This document shows, one piece after another, positions 51,579 to 59,581 of a DNA stretch of 64,000 bases. This DNA is from Allobosea sp. (GTDB lineage Bacteria > Pseudomonadota > Alphaproteobacteria > Rhizobiales > Beijerinckiaceae). Every line of letters starts with the position of its first letter. The stretch's first letter is position 1. Both the position numbers and the translations under genes were made by a program. Under the pieces are notes generated by a model. The model was not told where the DNA came from. It saw only the letters and a program-made list of their open reading frames with translations, and searched no databases. The DNA is taken from contig JAAEQB010000076.1 of the NCBI GenBank assembly GCA_024231975.1, positions 1 to 64,000 of the forward strand, in the 5' to 3' direction.

Positions 51579-51689
51579 TCAGCCCTTGCGGACGATCGGA
51601 GCCGGCTTCTCGGGTTCCTTGGTGGCGCAGCCGCCGGCAATGCCGGCGAACGTGAGAACGGCCGCGAGCGCGAGCGAGACCTTCTTCAT
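51579..51689 (-). CDS. Small lipoprotein, 36 residues
   Basis: ATG 51689 opens MKKVSLALAAVLTFAGIAGG then C at residue 21, followed by ATKEPEKPAPIVRKG and a stop. The lipobox AGGC gives a mature peptide of about 16 residues. AGGTG precedes the start. Small lipoproteins of this type are common and often entericidin-like or of unknown role. The gene is too short for most automatic calls but has all the marks of a real one. Confidence 0.75.
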   Translation of the reverse strand: MKKVSLALAAVLTFAGIAGGCATKEPEKPAPIVRKG

Positions 51690-51946
51690 CTGGGAGCACC
51701 TTTGACGAATCGCCGCGAACGCGCGGCGAAGCCAAGACTACGCCCGAGAAATTGATCGAATCCATCATGTCCGCACCCGTGCCGGTGCCGCCTGTGTCTT
51801 TTTCACGTCAGCGTGACTGCGATGACGCAGAGCGGGTCGCTGCTCTTGTCGGCAGGCCCGGAAACGGCCATGTTGGCGGCCTAATCGTTCAGGTCACGGT
51901 CCCGTCCACGGACCAGTCCCCGGCGGCCGGGGCGGACCGAGGGAGA

Positions 51947-53716
51947 ATGTCGAACGTGACGTTTCAGATCAACGGCCGTAGCGCCGCTCTTGTGCTGGCG
52001 TTTGTCTCAGGTTTGCATGTCGGCATGCCGGCGCTCGCGCAGGCTCGACCGGTCGAGAAGTTCGAGCCGGCCGAGAGTCTTGAAGGCAATTACCTTGCGG
52101 CCGTGGTGGCCGGCTCGGCCCGCGATCTCGGTGCGGCCTCGATCTATCTGCGCGAGGCGATCCGGAACGACCCGCAGAACAGTGAGTTGCTTGAGCGCGG
52201 CTTCGTCGCCTTCCTCGCCGACGGCGCGATGAACGAGACCTTCCGCGCCGCCGAGAAGCTGATCCAGCGCGACGCCACCAATGGCCTGGCGCAGCTGGCG
52301 CTCGGCGTGCGCGCCCTGAAGCAGAAGAACTATACCGCAGCCCGCAATCAGCTGCAGCGCGGTGGCCGCGGCCGTTCCGCCGACATCACCGCGACCCTGC
52401 TCGCGGCCTGGGCCTATTCCGGCTCGGGCGAGACCAATCGCGCCATCGACACGCTGGAGCGCCTCAAGGGCGAATCGACCTTCGACCGCTTCCGCGATTT
52501 CCATGCCGGGCTGATTCTCGACATCGCCGGCCGCCGCAACGAGGCGAATCGCCGGCTCAAGGCGGCCTATGACGCCGAGAAGACCAATCTGCGCCTCGTC
52601 GATCTCTGGGCGCGTCAGCAGGCGCGCGCCGGAGACAGCGAGGCGGCCCTGGCGACGCTGAACGATTTCGAGCGGAACGTCCGGCCGAACCATCCGGTGG
52701 TCCGCGACGCCATCGCCAAGATCGGCAGCAAGGAGCCGCTGCAGCGCATCGTCGGCAACACCCAGCAGGGCGCCGCCGAAGTGCTCTATGGGCTCGCCAG
52801 CGCGGGCATTCTTCAGGGCGACGAGGCGACCGCGCTGCTCTATCTGCGCTTCGCCGTCTATCTCGATCCCGGCCACGACCTCGCCGTGCTGACGCTGGCG
52901 GACATTCTGGAGCGCGCCAAGCAGACCGAGGACGCGGTCCAGGTCTACCGGCGCATGCCGGAGAACTCGCCGCTGCGCCCGGTCGCCGACATCCAGATCG
53001 GGCTCGGCCTTGAGCAGCTCGGCAAGACCGACGAGGCGACCAAGCATCTCGAGACGATCATCGCCGCTCGCCCCGACGACATCGATGCGATCTCGGCGCT
53101 TGGCAACATCTATCGCTCGCGCAAGCGCTTCGAAGAGGCGGCCGCGACCTATGACAAGGCGGTCGCCAAGCTCACCACGCCCGGCCGTGCCAACTGGGAC
53201 ATCTTCTATTCGCGCGGCATCGCCTATGAGCGCATCAAGAAATGGCCGCAGGCCGAGGCCGACCTGCGCAAGGCGCTGGAGCTGATGCCCGAGGCGCTCG
53301 GCCGCGAGCGCGCTCTGGTGCTCAACTATCTCGGCTATTCGCTGGTCGACCAGAACCTCAAGCTCGAAGAGGCGCTCGGCATGCTGCGCCGCGCCGTCGA
53401 GCTTCGGCCGCGCGACGGCTACATCATCGATTCGCTCGGCTGGGCGCATTACCGCCTCGGCCGCTATGAGGAGGCGGTGACCGAGCTGGAGAAGGCGATG
53501 GAGCTGCGCCCCTCCGATCCGGTGATCAACGACCATCTCGGCGATGTCTACTGGAAGACAGGGCGCTATCTCGAGGCGCGCTATCAGTGGAACTACGCCC
53601 GCGATCTCGGCCCGGAGCCGGAGGACCTGACCCGGATCCAGCGCAAGATCGAGAAGGGACTGGAAGACCCGGCGCCCTCGGCCAATGCGGCCGAGCCGAA
53701 GAAGGATGGCGGCTGA
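51947..53716 (+). CDS. TPR-repeat periplasmic protein
   Basis: 589 residues from ATG 51947 with GAGGGAGA upstream. The signal peptide ends at ALAQAR (about residue 31). The rest is mostly tetratricopeptide repeats, with the best ones near the C-terminus: GRYEEAVTELEKAMELRPSD and KRFEEAAATYDKAV. TPR proteins make protein-protein contacts; the partner is unknown. The gene precedes ispE by three bases. I recall this pairing from related genomes, but the functional link is not clear. Confidence 0.9.
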   Translation: MSNVTFQINGRSAALVLAFVSGLHVGMPALAQARPVEKFEPAESLEGNYLAAVVAGSARDLGAASIYLREAIRNDPQNSELLERGFVAFLADGAMNETFRAAEKLIQRDATNGLAQLALGVRALKQKNYTAARNQLQRGGRGRSADITATLLAAWAYSGSGETNRAIDTLERLKGESTFDRFRDFHAGLILDIAGRRNEANRRLKAAYDAEKTNLRLVDLWARQQARAGDSEAALATLNDFERNVRPNHPVVRDAIAKIGSKEPLQRIVGNTQQGAAEVLYGLASAGILQGDEATALLYLRFAVYLDPGHDLAVLTLADILERAKQTEDAVQVYRRMPENSPLRPVADIQIGLGLEQLGKTDEATKHLETIIAARPDDIDAISALGNIYRSRKRFEEAAATYDKAVAKLTTPGRANWDIFYSRGIAYERIKKWPQAEADLRKALELMPEALGRERALVLNYLGYSLVDQNLKLEEALGMLRRAVELRPRDGYIIDSLGWAHYRLGRYEEAVTELEKAMELRPSDPVINDHLGDVYWKTGRYLEARYQWNYARDLGPEPEDLTRIQRKIEKGLEDPAPSANAAEPKKDGG

Positions 53717-53719
53717 TCC

Positions 53720-54604
53720 TTGCCCGCCAGACTGGCGACCCGCGCCCCGGCCAAGGTCAATTTGAGCCTGCGCGTCCTTGGACGCCGGGCTGACGGCTAT
53801 CATGAGCTCGACAGCCTCGTCGCCTTCGCCGGTGTCGGCGATGAGCTGAGCCTGTCGCCGGGCGAACCTGGCGATATGCAGATTTCGGGACCGTTTGCCG
53901 CCGGGCTGTCGACGGACCCCGACAACCTCGTCCTCAAGGCCGAGCGCGTCCTGCGCGAGGAGATCGCCGGCCTACGCTCCGGCCGCTTCCATCTCGTCAA
54001 GCGCCTGCCGGTCGCCTCGGGCATCGGTGGCGGCTCGGCCGATGCGGCGGCGGCGCTGCGCCTGCTGGCGCGGCTCAACGGCTTGCCGCTGGCACATCCG
54101 GCGCTGCTCGCCGTTGCCGGCCGGATCGGCGCCGATGTCCCGGTCTGCCTGGAGGCGCGCGCCCGCATCATGCGCGGCATCGGCGAGCGTCTCGGTCCGG
54201 CGCTGAGGCTGCCGCGCTTGTTCGCGCTGCTGGCCAATCCGGGAGTGGCCGTCGAGACGGCACCGGTGTTCCGCGCGCTTGGTCTGCAGGCAGGGCAGGG
54301 GCATGCGGGGGCGGCTGAGGCGTTCAAGGCGGAGGAGGCTGCACCGGCGACTTCGGCATCGCTGATCGCCGCCCTGGCCGCCACCGGCAACGATCTCCAA
54401 GCGCCGGCTCGCGCCGTCGCGCCAATCATCGGCGAGGTGCTGTCGGCATTGTCGGCCTTGCCCGGCTGCCGGCTGGTGCGCATGTCCGGCTCGGGCGCGA
54501 CCTGCTTCGCCTTGTTCGACGATTGTCGTGCCAGCGCCGCGGCGGGGAAGATTCTGGCGAAGCAGCAGCGGGATTGGTGGGTGAAGCCTACGATGATAGG
54601 TTGA
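53720..54604 (+). CDS. ispE: 4-diphosphocytidyl-2-C-methyl-D-erythritol kinase
   Basis: 294 residues from a TTG at 53720. The start RAPAKVNLSLRVLGRRADGYH is the usual IspE N-terminus, with the lysine and histidine of the site. The GHMP-kinase ATP loop is LPVASGIGGGSADAAAALR, and the third motif is RMSGSGATCFALF. It phosphorylates CDP-methylerythritol in the MEP pathway, which makes isoprenoids. It lies three bases behind the TPR gene. The polyprenyl synthase downstream, beyond a foreign-looking insert, uses products of the same pathway. Confidence 0.95.
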   Translation: MPARLATRAPAKVNLSLRVLGRRADGYHELDSLVAFAGVGDELSLSPGEPGDMQISGPFAAGLSTDPDNLVLKAERVLREEIAGLRSGRFHLVKRLPVASGIGGGSADAAAALRLLARLNGLPLAHPALLAVAGRIGADVPVCLEARARIMRGIGERLGPALRLPRLFALLANPGVAVETAPVFRALGLQAGQGHAGAAEAFKAEEAAPATSASLIAALAATGNDLQAPARAVAPIIGEVLSALSALPGCRLVRMSGSGATCFALFDDCRASAAAGKILAKQQRDWWVKPTMIG

Positions 54605-54625
54605 GTCCGCTTTAAGGAACTCGCA

Positions 54626-55252
54626 ATGCTCTATGCCGCCGCCTTGCCGTTGATTGTACTGGTGCTCACGAATGGTCCGGCGTTCGCACAAGCCAAACAG
54701 CCGGCGAAGAACGTGGTTGTAAATGCGGAGCAGCAGGCCGAGGCCGAACGGTTGCGAGCCTGTCCCAGCGGTCGCTGGCGCTGGGAAGGAAATGAATTTG
54801 CAACACCAACAGCGCGGGCCTCGCAGGAGCTGGATGTCCCAGGGGGGCGCCTGATCGGTACGGATCGTGGAGAATGGCGTGGCGAACTTCGCTTCCGATC
54901 TCTGGCCGGGCAGGAGAGCGTTCTCTCTCATGACAACGTCCTCGGCATCTTGCCCGTCCAGGACGGTGCGATCGTTCTATTCGGTCTCACTCACATGCGC
55001 ACAAATCGCGGTTACGCGATGTTGGCGCGGCAGAAAGACAGTGTCTGGTCGCTGACCTTGATCGACAAATTTCCGGGCAAGCCTGTGGCCGTTTATGACC
55101 TCGACTATCATAGCAGTACGTTCGGAAAGCATTTTGCCGTAGCAACCAGCGGTGACATTAACGCCAAAGCGTCCGTCGCAATCGTGAACGAGTTTTCAGC
55201 TTGGGATCGCGCGGATTGCATGGGCGAGCCGCCGCGGCGCAGGCCGAGATAG
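54626..55252 (+). CDS. Secreted protein of unknown function, low-GC
   Basis: 208 residues with a signal peptide (MLYAAALPLIVLVLTNGPAFA, cut near residue 21). I recognise no family. The body has two WE/WR segments (SGRWRWEGNEF, RGEWRGELRF), four-cysteine-poor beta-like strands, and a C-terminus ending RRRPR. Base composition is clearly lower in GC (about 50-55% in counted lines, against about two thirds nearby), which points to transfer. It lies between ispE and the convergent parE remnant, in a block that looks inserted. Confidence 0.6.
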   Translation: MLYAAALPLIVLVLTNGPAFAQAKQPAKNVVVNAEQQAEAERLRACPSGRWRWEGNEFATPTARASQELDVPGGRLIGTDRGEWRGELRFRSLAGQESVLSHDNVLGILPVQDGAIVLFGLTHMRTNRGYAMLARQKDSVWSLTLIDKFPGKPVAVYDLDYHSSTFGKHFAVATSGDINAKASVAIVNEFSAWDRADCMGEPPRRRPR

Positions 55253-55295
55253 ACGAGCCCGCCGAGCGTCTGGCGCATAACTTGCCGCGGCAGGG

Positions 55296-55579
55296 TCAGA
55301 GCAAATCCTGCCATGTGCGGCGGCTGTCCAGCACATGCACGATCTCGATGCGTCGCTGCTTCTCCGATAGAGAATGACGTAATTGCCCGTCGGCATCATC
55401 CGCAAGCCTGGCCGGATCTCGTCTCTCGCGACGCCGAGTTCCGGAATGTCCGCAAGCTGTTTGCATTGGGCAAAGATCATCTCTGCCCAGCGGTGTGCCG
55501 CGGCCTTGCTGTCACAGGCGATGTAAACGGAGATGCTGGCGATATCGGCTTCGGCTTGCGGAAGAAGCCGAAAGCTCAT
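55296..55579 (-). pseudogene. ParE/RelE-type toxin, frameshifted
   Basis: ATG 55579 opens MSFRLLPQAEADIASISVYI and reads as a ParE toxin to PTGNYVILYR. After that the frame loses homology. One frame over, from about 55366, the normal ParE end appears: EKQRRIEIVHVLDSRRTW then QDLL and a stop at 55296. A single missing base near 55364-55367 joins them to a usual ParE of about 95 residues. The current frame would instead end with an unrelated tail. ParE acts on gyrase; this copy is likely inactive. Confidence 0.85.
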
Positions 55580-55845
55580 CGCGTCGCCGCGGCGTCGATC
55601 TTGGCCTTGATCCGGGCGAAGGCGTCTTCGCTTGTAACAGGCTCGCCACTGGCAAGCCCCTCGTCCCAGAGTTTGCGCAGCTCGGCGACGGCCTCGCTGC
55701 GGAGCGTCCGGCGTTCCTTCCAGTCGCGCAGCGCTTCACGCACGACTTCGCTGGACGAGGCGTAGTCGCCGCTGGCGACGGCGCGGCGCAGCATGGCCGC
55801 CATTTCCGGCGTGACCGCGATGCTGACCTTCTCGACCTGCGCCAT
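55576..55845 (-). CDS. ParD-type antitoxin
   Basis: 89 residues from ATG 55845, preceded by GGAGGGC. The N-terminal ribbon-helix-helix is EKVSIAVTPEMAAMLRRAV and SGDYASSSEVVREALRDW. The C-terminus (LWDEGLASGEPVTSEDAFARIKAKI) binds the toxin. It is intact and would still repress its promoter. Its stop overlaps the toxin start by four bases (ATGA). A 23-base palindrome lies 22 bases upstream. Confidence 0.92.
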   Translation of the reverse strand: MAQVEKVSIAVTPEMAAMLRRAVASGDYASSSEVVREALRDWKERRTLRSEAVAELRKLWDEGLASGEPVTSEDAFARIKAKIDAAATR

Positions 55846-55866
55846 GGCATGCCCTCCGATGGCAGG

Positions 55867-55889
55867 ATGGTAGTAAGCCTTACTACCAT
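55867..55889. promoter_or_regulatory. ParD operator palindrome
   Basis: Two perfect 11-base arms, ATGGTAGTAAG (55867-55877) and CTTACTACCAT (55879-55889), around a single C. It lies just before the antitoxin start, where ParD ribbon-helix-helix proteins usually bind to repress their own operon. Confidence 0.8.
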
Positions 55890-55917
55890 GCACAAGAGTC
55901 GGCAGAAAAGAGGCGCC

Positions 55918-56934
55918 TCAGTGCGCCCGCGCCACGCAGAAGTCGACGGCGTCGTTGAGCGCCTGCTTCATCGGCGATGACGGATAAAGGCCGAGCGCGT
56001 CCTTCGCCATCTTGGCGTAGTGGCGGGCGCGCTCGATCGTGTCGGCCAAGGCGCCATGCCTGCGCATCAGCGCCTGCGCCTCGGCGAGATCGCCCTCTCG
56101 GACCTCGCCTTCCTGCAGGGTGCGGCGCCAGAAGGCCCGCTCCTCCTCGTTGCCGCGGCGGAAGGAAAGCACCACCGGCAGCGTGATCTTGCCCTCGCGG
56201 AAATCGTCGCCGACATTCTTGCCGAGCTGGCCCGCAGAGCCGCCATAGTCGAGCGCGTCGTCGACGAGCTGGAACGCGATGCCGAGATTGAGCCCATAGC
56301 TCCGGCAGGCGGCGGCTTCGCCCTTCGACGAGCCGGCGATCACCGGCCCGACCTCGCAGGCGGCAGCGAAGAGTTCGGCGGTCTTGCCGCGGATCACGGC
56401 GAGGTACTCGTCCTCGGTCGTCTCGGTGTTCTTGGCGGCGGCGAGCTGCATCACCTCACCCTCGGCGATGACGGCAGCGGCGGTCGAGAGGATGTCGAGC
56501 GCGCGCAGCGAGCCGACCTCGACCATCATCTTGAAGGCCTGGCCGAGCAGGAAGTCGCCGACCAGCACGCTCGCCTCGTTGCCCCAGAGCATGCGGGCGG
56601 CGGCCTTGCCGCGCCGCATGTCGCTCTCGTCGACGACATCGTCGTGCAGCAGCGTCGCCGTGTGCATGAACTCGACGCTAGCCGCGAGCTTGACATGGCC
56701 TTCGCCGCGATAGCCGCAGAGTGCCGCCGTCGCCAGCGTCAGCATCGGCCGCAGGCGCTTGCCGCCGGAGGAGATCAGATGGTTCGCCACCTCCGGGATC
56801 ATCGTGACCTCGGAACCGGTGCGCGACAGGATCATCGCGTTGACGCGTTCCATGTCGGCGCGCGTCAGCCCGACCAGCGGCTCGATGCCGCCCTGGCTGG
56901 TGTCCTTGTCTTCGAAAGCTACGACGACGCCCAC
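55918..56934 (-). CDS. Polyprenyl diphosphate synthase
   Basis: 338 residues from a GTG at 56934. The first Asp-rich motif is LLHDDVVDESD and the second is FQLVDDALDYGGS. The GGKRLRPMLTLATAAL start is typical. These enzymes add isopentenyl units to make the octa- to deca-prenyl tail of ubiquinone. The residues upstream of the first motif suggest a long product, and alphaproteobacteria usually make a decaprenyl tail, but chain length cannot be fixed here. It is divergent from the DUF2007 gene. Confidence 0.94.
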   Translation of the reverse strand: MGVVVAFEDKDTSQGGIEPLVGLTRADMERVNAMILSRTGSEVTMIPEVANHLISSGGKRLRPMLTLATAALCGYRGEGHVKLAASVEFMHTATLLHDDVVDESDMRRGKAAARMLWGNEASVLVGDFLLGQAFKMMVEVGSLRALDILSTAAAVIAEGEVMQLAAAKNTETTEDEYLAVIRGKTAELFAAACEVGPVIAGSSKGEAAACRSYGLNLGIAFQLVDDALDYGGSAGQLGKNVGDDFREGKITLPVVLSFRRGNEEERAFWRRTLQEGEVREGDLAEAQALMRRHGALADTIERARHYAKMAKDALGLYPSSPMKQALNDAVDFCVARAH

Positions 56935-57116
56935 GCGTAAACTCCGGCCTCATTCCCGCGCATCCGCGCGCTATGCCCTTGCCACAAACGTCGCATGCGT
57001 GGCCAGCCCCGGCAATCCTTTCGCGACGCAGCAGTTTGACGCTGCGCTGCGGCCTTGCCGTTCCCAGATGCGATCTTTGCGCTTGCGCATGCGCCCCCGA
57101 GAGGCTCCATGACGGC

Positions 57117-57350
57117 ATGCACGAACTCGTCCGCTCCAATGATCTCGTCCTGCTCGGCGCCATCGAGGCGCTGCTGGCCTCGGCCAATCTCGATTGCCTG
57201 ATCGCCGACCAGCACATCAGCTCGCTCGAAGGCATGATCGGCGCCTTTCCGCGCCGCCTGCTGGTGCGCGAGCAGGACAGCAGGCGCGCTCGCGCATTGT
57301 TGATAGAGGCGGGCTACGGGGACGAGTTGCGCCCCGCTCCCTCGCCATGA
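57117..57350 (+). CDS. DUF2007 family protein
   Basis: 77 residues from ATG 57117. MHELVRSNDLVLLGAIEALL then ADQHISSLEGMIGAFPRRLLV and RARALLIEAGY cover the whole DUF2007 domain, a small ferredoxin-like fold resembling the PII-type signalling fold. The function is not known. Its stop overlaps the next gene by four bases (ATGA), so it is coupled to the tRNA methyltransferase-like gene, an arrangement I recall from related bacteria. Confidence 0.9.
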   Translation: MHELVRSNDLVLLGAIEALLASANLDCLIADQHISSLEGMIGAFPRRLLVREQDSRRARALLIEAGYGDELRPAPSP

Positions 57351-58129
57351 CGGAAGCATCCATGGCCGAGTCGTTCCCCGACCTCGGCGAGATCGCCGAA
57401 GACCGCCTGCTGGGCGGGCGTCTGCGCTTGCTGCAGCCGGTGAAGGGGCATCGCGCCGGCTCGGATGCCGTGCTGCTGGCCTCGGCGATTCCGGAGCTGG
57501 TGGCGGGGCCGCTCTCCGATTTCGGCGCCGGTGTCGGCACGGTCGGGCTCGCCGTTGCGCTGCGCCAGCCGGCGCTGGAAGTGGTTCTGGTTGAGCGCGA
57601 TCCGGAGCTCGCGGCGCTCGGGGCCCGCAATGCCGGACTCAACGGCCTGGACGGACGGGTGCGTACCGTGGTCGGGACGATCGGCGAGCGTAATGCCGAT
57701 CTAGCCCGCGAGGGGCTCGCGGCAGCATCCATGGCCTGGGTCGCGATGAACCCGCCCTTCTTCGAAGCTGGCGAGGTGCGGGCCTCGCCGGTCGCCAATC
57801 GGCGCGTGGCTCATGTCGCCGGGCAATCGCTCGGCGACTGGCTGAAGGCGGCGCGCCATGTGCTGAAGCCGGGCGGCGGCATCAGCATCATCCACCGCGC
57901 CGAGGCGCTGGGGGCGATTCTCGCCGGGCTGGAGACCGGCTTCGGCGCGGTCGAGATCCGCCCGGTCCATGGCCAGGCCGACCGGCCGGCGATCCGGGTG
58001 ATCGTTTCCGCCCGCCTCGGCAGCAAAAAGCCGGCAGCGTTGCTGCCGGCTCTGATTCTCAACGGTGCGGATGGGCGCTTCACCGCTTTCAGCGAAGCGC
58101 TCCATCGTGGCGAGGCCGTGCTCGCCTGA
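57347..58129 (+). CDS. TrmN6-like tRNA1(Val) adenine methyltransferase
   Basis: 260 residues. The S-adenosylmethionine site is PLSDFGAGVGTVGLAVALR, then EVVLVERDPEL, and the target-base motif is WVAMNPPFFE (NPPF, the adenine-N6 class). VKGHRAGSDAVLLASAI precedes the core and is typical of TrmN6. In E. coli the enzyme modifies A37 of tRNA1(Val). Exact specificity here is inferred. It is coupled to DUF2007 and ends convergent with a secreted protein gene. Confidence 0.9.
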   Translation: MTEASMAESFPDLGEIAEDRLLGGRLRLLQPVKGHRAGSDAVLLASAIPELVAGPLSDFGAGVGTVGLAVALRQPALEVVLVERDPELAALGARNAGLNGLDGRVRTVVGTIGERNADLAREGLAAASMAWVAMNPPFFEAGEVRASPVANRRVAHVAGQSLGDWLKAARHVLKPGGGISIIHRAEALGAILAGLETGFGAVEIRPVHGQADRPAIRVIVSARLGSKKPAALLPALILNGADGRFTAFSEALHRGEAVLA

Positions 58130-58138
58130 AGCTGTGCC

Positions 58139-58492
58139 TCAGCGGCAGATGCGGCGCTCGCGCACCACCCAGCCCCAGCCGTCCCAATAGCGCACGGGGC
58201 GGCTATAGCAGCGCGGGCCGTAATAACCGCCGCCCCAGCCATAGCGCGGTCCACCATAGCCATAGCGCGGCCCGCCATAGCCGTAGCGGGGACGGCCATA
58301 GTAACCACCGCCGCCCCAGCCGGGATTGCTGTAGCGCGGAGCAAAGGGATGGCGGCTGCCGCTGCCGGGATAGCCGTAGCCGCCGCTCAGCGCCTGCGCG
58401 TCGGCCGGGGTCGCGGTGACTGCGCCCATGCCGAGGCCTGCCACGCCGAGCGCCGCAGCGGCCGAAAGTCCAAGAACGAGTTTGCGAAGCAT
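58139..58492 (-). CDS. Secreted Gly/Tyr-rich protein, paralogue 1 of 3
   Basis: 117 residues: signal peptide ending PADAQ (about residue 32), then a region rich in Gly, Tyr, Pro and Arg with the repeat RYGYGGP (three copies), and a C-terminal block with RC, W-D-G, WVVR and a final ICR. The last 24 residues match those of the next two genes, with two cysteines 21 residues apart. The function is not known; the layout suggests a periplasmic or surface protein with one disulfide. GGAGG precedes ATG 58492. Confidence 0.8.
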   Translation of the reverse strand: MLRKLVLGLSAAAALGVAGLGMGAVTATPADAQALSGGYGYPGSGSRHPFAPRYSNPGWGGGGYYGRPRYGYGGPRYGYGGPRYGWGGGYYGPRCYSRPVRYWDGWGWVVRERRICR

Positions 58493-58627
58493 GGTTACCT
58501 CCTTCGCTGATCTGCCCGGCCTGTGCCGGGGCAATCGGGCGTCATCGTGGCGGCAAGCTTGCGGTCGCGGGGCTGAACGGGGCGTGGCTGCGCCGTTCAG
58601 CTCATCTTCATCCGCGGTGGCTTGCCG

Positions 58628-58954
58628 TCAGCGGCAGACGCGTGTCGACCGGATCACCCAGCGGCGGCCGTTCCAGACGCGCTGGTCGACGATGCGGCAG
58701 CGCGAACCGTAATGCGGACGGCCACCGTAATGCGGGCGGCCATAGCCCGGCCGCGGACGGACATGCGAGCCACCGCCCCAGCCGGGACGGCTGTAGCGTG
58801 GCGCGGATGGGTGGGTGCTGCCGCTGCCCGGGCGCCCATAGCCGCCGCTCAGCGCCTGGGCGTCGGCGGGGGCCGCGGTGATGGCGCTCATGCCGAGCGA
58901 GGCGACACCGAGGACGGCGGCGGCCGAGAGGCCGAGGAAAAGCTTGCGAAGCAT
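58628..58954 (-). CDS. Secreted Gly/Arg-rich protein, paralogue 2 of 3
   Basis: 108 residues. The signal peptide MLRKLFLGLSAAAVLGVASL is nearly that of paralogue 1. SGGYGRPGSGSTHPSAPRYS follows in step with paralogue 1, then RPHYGGRPHYG and the terminal VWNGRRWVIRSTRVCR. It arose by duplication with paralogue 1, which lies 136 bases away in the same direction. The function is unknown. Confidence 0.8.
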   Translation of the reverse strand: MLRKLFLGLSAAAVLGVASLGMSAITAAPADAQALSGGYGRPGSGSTHPSAPRYSRPGWGGGSHVRPRPGYGRPHYGGRPHYGSRCRIVDQRVWNGRRWVIRSTRVCR

Positions 58955-59076
58955 ATCGTATCCTTCTTCATCAACAGTGCCGGCCTGTGCCGTGGCGATC
59001 AGGCGTCATTATGGCCGCCGGCTGGCCTCGGGACCTGACGGAGCGTGCCGCCAGGCCCTTCGAGGGGCAGTTGCGG

Positions 59077-59352
59077 TCAGCGGCAGACGCGCACCGGGCG
59101 GATCACCCAGCGCCAGCCGTTCCAGACGCGCCGATCGACGAAATAGCAGCGCGGACGGTAGACCGGGCGGCCGTAGTAGCGGCGCGGACCATAATAGGGC
59201 CGGCCGTAATACTGGACCTGCTCGATCTGGCCGGTGGTGGCCGGGACGCTGCCTGCCGCGATCGGCGCCGCATTGGCCGGGGCGACGGCGAGGCCGGTGA
59301 AGAGGAGGGCGCCGGCACCGAACAGGGCGGCGGCGATACGGTTCGACAGCAT
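59077..59352 (-). CDS. Secreted Tyr/Arg-rich protein, paralogue 3 of 3
   Basis: 91 residues. The signal peptide ends PANAAP (about residue 28). A short Tyr/Arg-rich region (GRPYYGPRRYYGRPVY) leads into CYFVDRRVWNGWRWVIRPVR and VCR, the same C-terminal signature as the other two. It lacks the long middle. ATG 59352 is preceded by AGGAG. It is the most diverged of the three and lies first in the direction of transcription. Confidence 0.78.
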   Translation of the reverse strand: MLSNRIAAALFGAGALLFTGLAVAPANAAPIAAGSVPATTGQIEQVQYYGRPYYGPRRYYGRPVYRPRCYFVDRRVWNGWRWVIRPVRVCR

Positions 59353-59581
59353 TGTGTACTCCTGCTTGTCGCGTCGGCCCGTCTCAAGCACTCGCCCCGA
59401 GTACCGCGGACCGTTCGATGGGGCGACAATAGTCGCCTCTCTATGAACGCGATCCTTGCCGAAGGGTTCATGCCTCATTCATGCCCGGCGGCTTGACCAT
59501 GAGCGCCGCCAGCCCCTAATCACGCCGCACGTTTTTCGACAGTTTAAAAGGCTGATGCCCTTGGCCGCGTCCTCCGACCCC

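Noticed and set aside
51803..51816. Palindrome TCACGTCAGCGTGA upstream of the TPR gene
   Set aside because: Short arms of five bases only, about 130 bases before the start; could be chance.
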